This document shows positions 12,501-18,500 of a stretch of 23,822 nucleotides of DNA, piece by piece; position 1 is the first letter of the stretch; every line of letters starts with the position of its first letter. Source of the DNA: Beroe ovata. Lineage: Eukaryota; Ctenophora; Nuda; Beroida; Beroidae. The notes below the pieces were generated by a model that saw only the letters and a list, made by a program, of their open reading frames with translations, did no database searches and was not told the DNA's origin. The stretch spans positions 800-24,621 of the forward strand of contig CAMPET010000428.1 in NCBI GenBank assembly GCA_946803715.1, given 5' to 3'. Made by a program: the position numbers and the translations under genes.

Positions 12501-15500
12501 TAGTGCTTCTATAGTAGCTGCTTCTAGAGCAGATACTTCTCTACTGCTGATTATTTCTTTAGATATGAAGCCCAAACAGCAAACTTGAGCACTAATCCAG
12601 AGCACCTATCCATTGTGACTCTAACTGTCTTGTTACATTCTCGTTCTTATGTTTGTGATAGTAACGTACTATGTTATGTTCGTAGTATAGTTACGTAACA
12701 TCTGCAGTTTATCTCCCCCCTTCCCTTTATCTATATCCCTCTCTACTCAGCAGTACTGCAGCTGGTATATATTTGTGCATGCAATGAGCTTTATTACATG
12801 TGTTGTAAACAACCCTTTCTCTTTTCGCTGTGACAGCACGAAGAACTGCATGTTCCCCTCGCTAGCAAACCTCTGGTTCCGGTCAATGAACCGGGTGGTA
12901 AACGTCGCAGAGTGCCCTCTACATTTGTCGTGAGTGTAAACTTTTTGTGTTCTTTAAAATATACGAATGTATTCTTTTCTATATCTTTATATTGGCTTTG
13001 GTGTTCTTATTAATATTTACCTTGTACCAAGCTGGGATTTGCCGCTGGCGCTGTGGGATTTTACCCAGATAAGTTGAAAATTTTCACAAGTCAGGCACAA
13101 GCCAGGCATATGAAAAAGCATTTAAGCCCTCTATAATACAGATTCTGAATATAAAGCCGGTGAAGCACAATGAAATTATTTTGACAAAATTCTGCTGATG
13201 CTAGATAGTCTCGCTCGAGAAATGGTCGGAAAATTTCTGACAGCGATCTGAAATAGACGCGCGAAAGTCAGTCACTCACTCACTCAACTACCCCATAATT
13301 CCTGTAGAGTCACGACAAGCTGGGCAGAGTGGTGTGTAAGCCACGTGTAATGGAACTACCATTCACCCAACAAACCACCACCAAGTTACAGTGGTTCCCC
13401 ATATCGGGAGTGAAGAAGGCAAAGGGGGAGCTTCTCGCAGCATTCGAGCTCTTCGAGGTAAGTTCCAGCTTATTGTATCAAGTACCGTGACTCTCATCTT
13501 TAATGTTTTCTAAGCACAGCTGTGGCTATAATGAAGTTTTAATATTAATCATTATCATTATTGATGACTATTAATAACTAGCCCTCCCTCCATTTCATTC
13601 CCCCAACCCAACACTCCCATCCTCCCTCCCGATACACCCACTCCCATAAGTCCCAACTCCCACTCTAGGAGGGAGTGAGNCCTCAACTCCCTAATTCTCA
13701 ACTTCCCCCACTCCCCCTCCCAACTCATATCTCTCAGCTGGGAGGGAGTGAGTTGCCCCCCGCTCCGCGAGTGGACGGATCAAGGTACGTTGTTCCCGAC
13801 AACATCAGACCTCAACTAGCACGAACACGCGTTGAGGTGAGACTCCACGCGTTACTGTAGCACTGTGATATTTGTTCGACGTGCCTACCTCTCAAATTAT
13901 CCACCCGCATGGTCGAGACAAAATCGCGGCAATCGTGGACCGCTGTCATCTGTATCCCCGTAACCTGTGAACATTGTACAGTGTATTTTGTACAATGTAC
14001 AGTGCATATTATACAGTGCATATTGTACATTGTACATTATACATTGTACATTGTACAATGTACATTGCACCCACATGTCAAATCATCATATTCCCCCAGT
14101 TCTTGACGTGGGGTTTGCGGGATCTGAAGGACTACAAGCTCCAATCCGTGGACTCGCCACACCTCGAGGTGGAGTTAGCGGGTCAAACTCTCGTCATGGA
14201 CAAGATCAAGAGTGTCAAGAAACACTCCAACTTTGACAACCCGCACAATTTCCTGGATGTCATGCTGCCCGTTGAGGAGTTGTATCTCCCGCCCATCAAT
14301 ATCCGTCTCCTTGACAACAGGTATACCATGTGGTCTCCATGACAACCGCGCGGTAACAGTTCACAATGTACAGTGTACACAGTGTTGAACTATGTACTGT
14401 GTGAAATGTACATAATATAGTGTACAATGGATGTACATTGTACACTGTACAGTGTATGAATCTGCTTGCCATATTGCAGCTCTCTCCCCCAGGAGTTTCG
14501 GATACACGCCTCTCGTAGGTGTATGTTCTCTGAACGACTACGGGAAGTACAGAACTACCTACGAGGCTTTACTGCAGCTCAATGAGTATATCAAAAGTAA
14601 GTTGATCCGTTTTAATTTCATTTAATTTAATGGCATCTATCATGATGAACCATACGACCCGAAATGACCACCATTTTCGTTATAGAGTGAATTGAAGCCA
14701 CGTTTTATCATGCCTCTCTCTCTCAGCTCAACAAGATAATCCAGATGGTAGTATCAAATCTGGTAGCTTGATTGAGCTGGAGGATGGAACTTTATCCGCT
14801 ATTGAGGTGAGGTAGTTGTGACGTCAGCCGCAGCATCACTGGCCAGCATAACTTGCCAGGCTATACACTCACAGTTACTGAAGCCGTTACTCATTCTGTC
14901 GGCTTGGTACGTGATCATTAATCAGACCAGAGTTCACGTGCTGACGCGCTGTCCCACGTGTTTTCTCAGGCCCATCCCCTGAGCACAACACCGGAGCAGT
15001 ACTCAGCAGCCGAACCAGCCACAGTAAACACTGGCGATGTGGATATTGAGATGGGGGTTGTAGGCGGGAAAGAGGGAAAATCCACCAAGGCATCAAAGAA
15101 GACAGTTTCAAGTGAGTAACGTGTGGGTGATTATCTGCCTCTTATACGGAACTTATAGATCATTACTCCTTCATAAACCATGTTGTCGTGAGCATGCAAT
15201 ACATATATCACTATTCCAGTCCAATCTGGAAAACGCGGCGCGGGTGACCAAGTTTTACCACCCGAGGGTAAGATCATCAGTTGTACTGCGAGCCCTCCTG
15301 AAACGGGTGCGTTTCTTTACGCCTGTAGTGCAGCTATTGTAATTCCAAACAATCAGTCGCATACAGAATGTGCAGCATATACTTGAGTAGATATTACTAG
15401 TAGAGTAGATATTACCATTAGAGTGTCTACCATAATAGAGCAAGGCCATCGAATACTCTCCCATGCATGTGATACAGGGAGTATAACTTGTCGAGCTCTA

Positions 15501-18500
15501 GGTCTTCCACTCAAAATTCGGGGCTTCGTTCTTCATCTTCGTCCATGATGGATACTGAACAATAGCATGGATATTTGATAAGTAGTAGTGACTTCTGAGG
15601 GATATAGAGGTCAAATCTTGTCCAAAATGTGGAGCCCCGCCAAACGAAATTATCTTCTCTTTTATTTAGGACAGTCAAATGAGCATGGCTGTTGATTCTT
15701 GTAACAACCGCGTTATGGCTGTCACATTTTGATTTCGTCTTGTCTTGTTTATATTCGATAATATCTTCTTTTAAACTTACTCCCCCGCTCAACTCTCCCC
15801 CATGATTCAGCTGAGAATTTGATAGAGAACGACGAATTGGCAGAAGCGAAATCATCGTCGAAAGGTGAGCGACCATTCGTCATCACATGTCACCATTCGT
15901 CATCACATGTCACCATTCGGCATCACATGTCACAATTCGTCATCACATGTCACATTTCGGCATCACATGTCACCATTCGTCATCACATGTCACCATTCGT
16001 CATCACATGTCACCATTCGTCATCACATGTCACCATTTGTCATCACATGTCACCATTCGTCATCAGGATCGAAAATTGTCTTATGATCATCGACAATTTC
16101 GATATACTCGCATTGGATTGGGCAATTCATTATGTTAAATCATGTACTGAACCAGATGGAGTGGGTGTGGTCATCCGCCCCAAAAAGTCGCGGTCCGGTG
16201 AGAGACGCTCGTGTGTAACGTCCGTGTGTTTTGCAACGCTTTTTCGAGTGCTTTACAGAATGATTGGGAGTTTATAGTATGCAAATTGCTAACAGCAAGT
16301 GTGATATGTATCATGATCCACTAAACTGCTACAACTCTACGGATGTTTCTTGCCTAAGGTGACAGATTACAGATCATTCTTATAAACTTAATCCACTAAA
16401 CTGACTGTCTAGTTTCAGACAAAGAGAAGAATGCAGCACCCACTGAAAAACCACAGACTCGCACAGAGAAACGGGCCCAGGCAAAGGTACGTGTATCACT
16501 TCCTTGGGGGTGAAGGGACTGATCCATGGCCATAGGAATCATCAAGTTGATATTCGATGCCAAACATGGCCGTCTTAGCTTTTTAATAACATTTACATCA
16601 GAAAAACTCCCATTTCCACGCTTCGATATTGATTCTATCGTGAGATAACGCGAGTTGATCACGTCTGATCCCCGGCCCATGCAATGACCCAGGAGGAGGA
16701 GACGATAGCGAGTAACCCTGACGATATCCTGGTCTCGGACTGGTGGAGCAAGTACTATGAGTGTCTGGGTGAGGATGGCAGACTCGCCAGGATATTCAAA
16801 GAGAGGAGTCTTCCCAAACTCAAGGTGCGTAGGGGGAGGTGCGGGAAACATTGCTGAGAGTTGTTGCCAAATACCTGAATCCACTTGACTTTTTCAATTG
16901 ATTGTATTTTCGATTGATCCACGTCATTCCTCTATGTATGCACATGGAGTTCTCTGATCTCTCTGGAGCAGCTAATCTTCTATGACAATCTATGACAATC
17001 TATGACACACTTACTCTCCTCACACTTACTCTCCCCGTCTCAGTTCTATCAGAAGGAGTTGGAGTCGGAGTACAACTTCAGTGACGTCATGGAGAACATC
17101 GCCATTGTGAAACCCGACAACGAGATAAGCTCTGACGAGGACAGTGACAGTGACGTCGAGGATGAGGAGGACTTTGTGACCCGGAACAAAGTCGGCGTTT
17201 TCAAGGTTGTTGTCATGATCACTATAGAGCTGTTTCCATGACAACCACTGTGTCAACCACAAATTGTGTGATTCATCGTACATTGCCATGGCTCTAAATT
17301 ATATCCATTACAGTATGATCTCAGTTCTATTCGTAATTTCCCGAATACAACCTCTTCCTGCGCAGGGCTCACTGAAGATATACAACATCACGGAAGACAT
17401 GTATCTGGAGGGACAGGCAAAGCAACCTCAACTCCTCTTCTCTAACCTTCCCACGAACGAATCCACAGATGTGCTGGTCAGGGTGTACTGTGTTGCTGCG
17501 GTGGGGTTAGCACCCCTCGATTTTGGGGGCAGTTGTGACCCGTATGTCGTGGTCAAGTGTGGGAAAACATCGGTCGACAATAAGTCCGATTACATCGCCA
17601 AAGATCTCAACCCTGTCTTTGGCAAGTAAGTGATCATCTGATTCGAAAATGAGAAATGTTTAGCTTCAGAAGCATATCTAATCGCGGGTCACTAAGCGTC
17701 ACCTTATCTGAAAACGTACACAGGAGCAAGGTTAAGAGATCGTGAATATATCACCAGCCGAGATAACCGTGTTTCTTCCTAGGATGTTCCAGATAAAGGC
17801 AAAGTTACCGAGGGACAGCAAGCTGACAGTCAAGGTATATGACCATGATCTGATCGGTGCTAATGACCTAATCGGTTCCACGGACATTGACATTGAGGAT
17901 AGATTCTTGTCGTGGAGGAGGGCGTCCTGTGGTCTGTCACAGCAGTACATCAAGTATGTCACATTTGTTCACTGTGCTACTCTCCAATCATGTCAAGATC
18001 CATAGTCATGCGTCAAGTAGGTCTCATGAGACCAACTTGACGGATCATATGCATATGCTCATTGTGTTACAATCATGATTCATTGACTCTCAGATCAAGC
18101 TGTAGGTCTTTTACTCACTGTCACACTTACTTATTACTCACTGTCTCAAACCTACTCATGCCTATTCAATGAGCAACGAATAATTACAGAGCAAGAACGA
18201 GCAAGGATAAATGGAGAGACAGCCTGAAACCCACTGATATCCTGAAGAGGATGTGTCTGCTCAAGGGTTGGGTTCAGCCCATTTATCACAGGGATGTAGA
18301 CGGACTGAAAGTCATTGTGGATGGAAGTCCCTTCTCCTTGGGTAGGAATAATCACTGTCACATTCTGATTGAGTCCGTGACATCCTCATTTTTCATGACA
18401 TTCTATTTGTTATATGGTCCTCATATTGGACATTGGTTTCTGTTCTGAATTCTGATGATGGCACTAAAATGTTGCTGTAATATTTCCATAATGTTACAAT

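Noticed and set aside
15511-15876. 121-codon reverse-strand frame in intron 34
   Set aside because: Partly antisense to exon 35 with no recognisable domain. It could be an unknown transcript, but nothing supports it.
15819-16277. A 152-codon forward frame and overlapping frames rich in H, S and T
   Set aside because: The frames run through the 20-bp minisatellite, which has no stops in any forward frame. The exon 35 donor at 15865 ends the coding part.
16396-16884. 162-codon reverse-strand frame
   Set aside because: It is antisense to ferlin exons 36 and 37 and shows no family motif.
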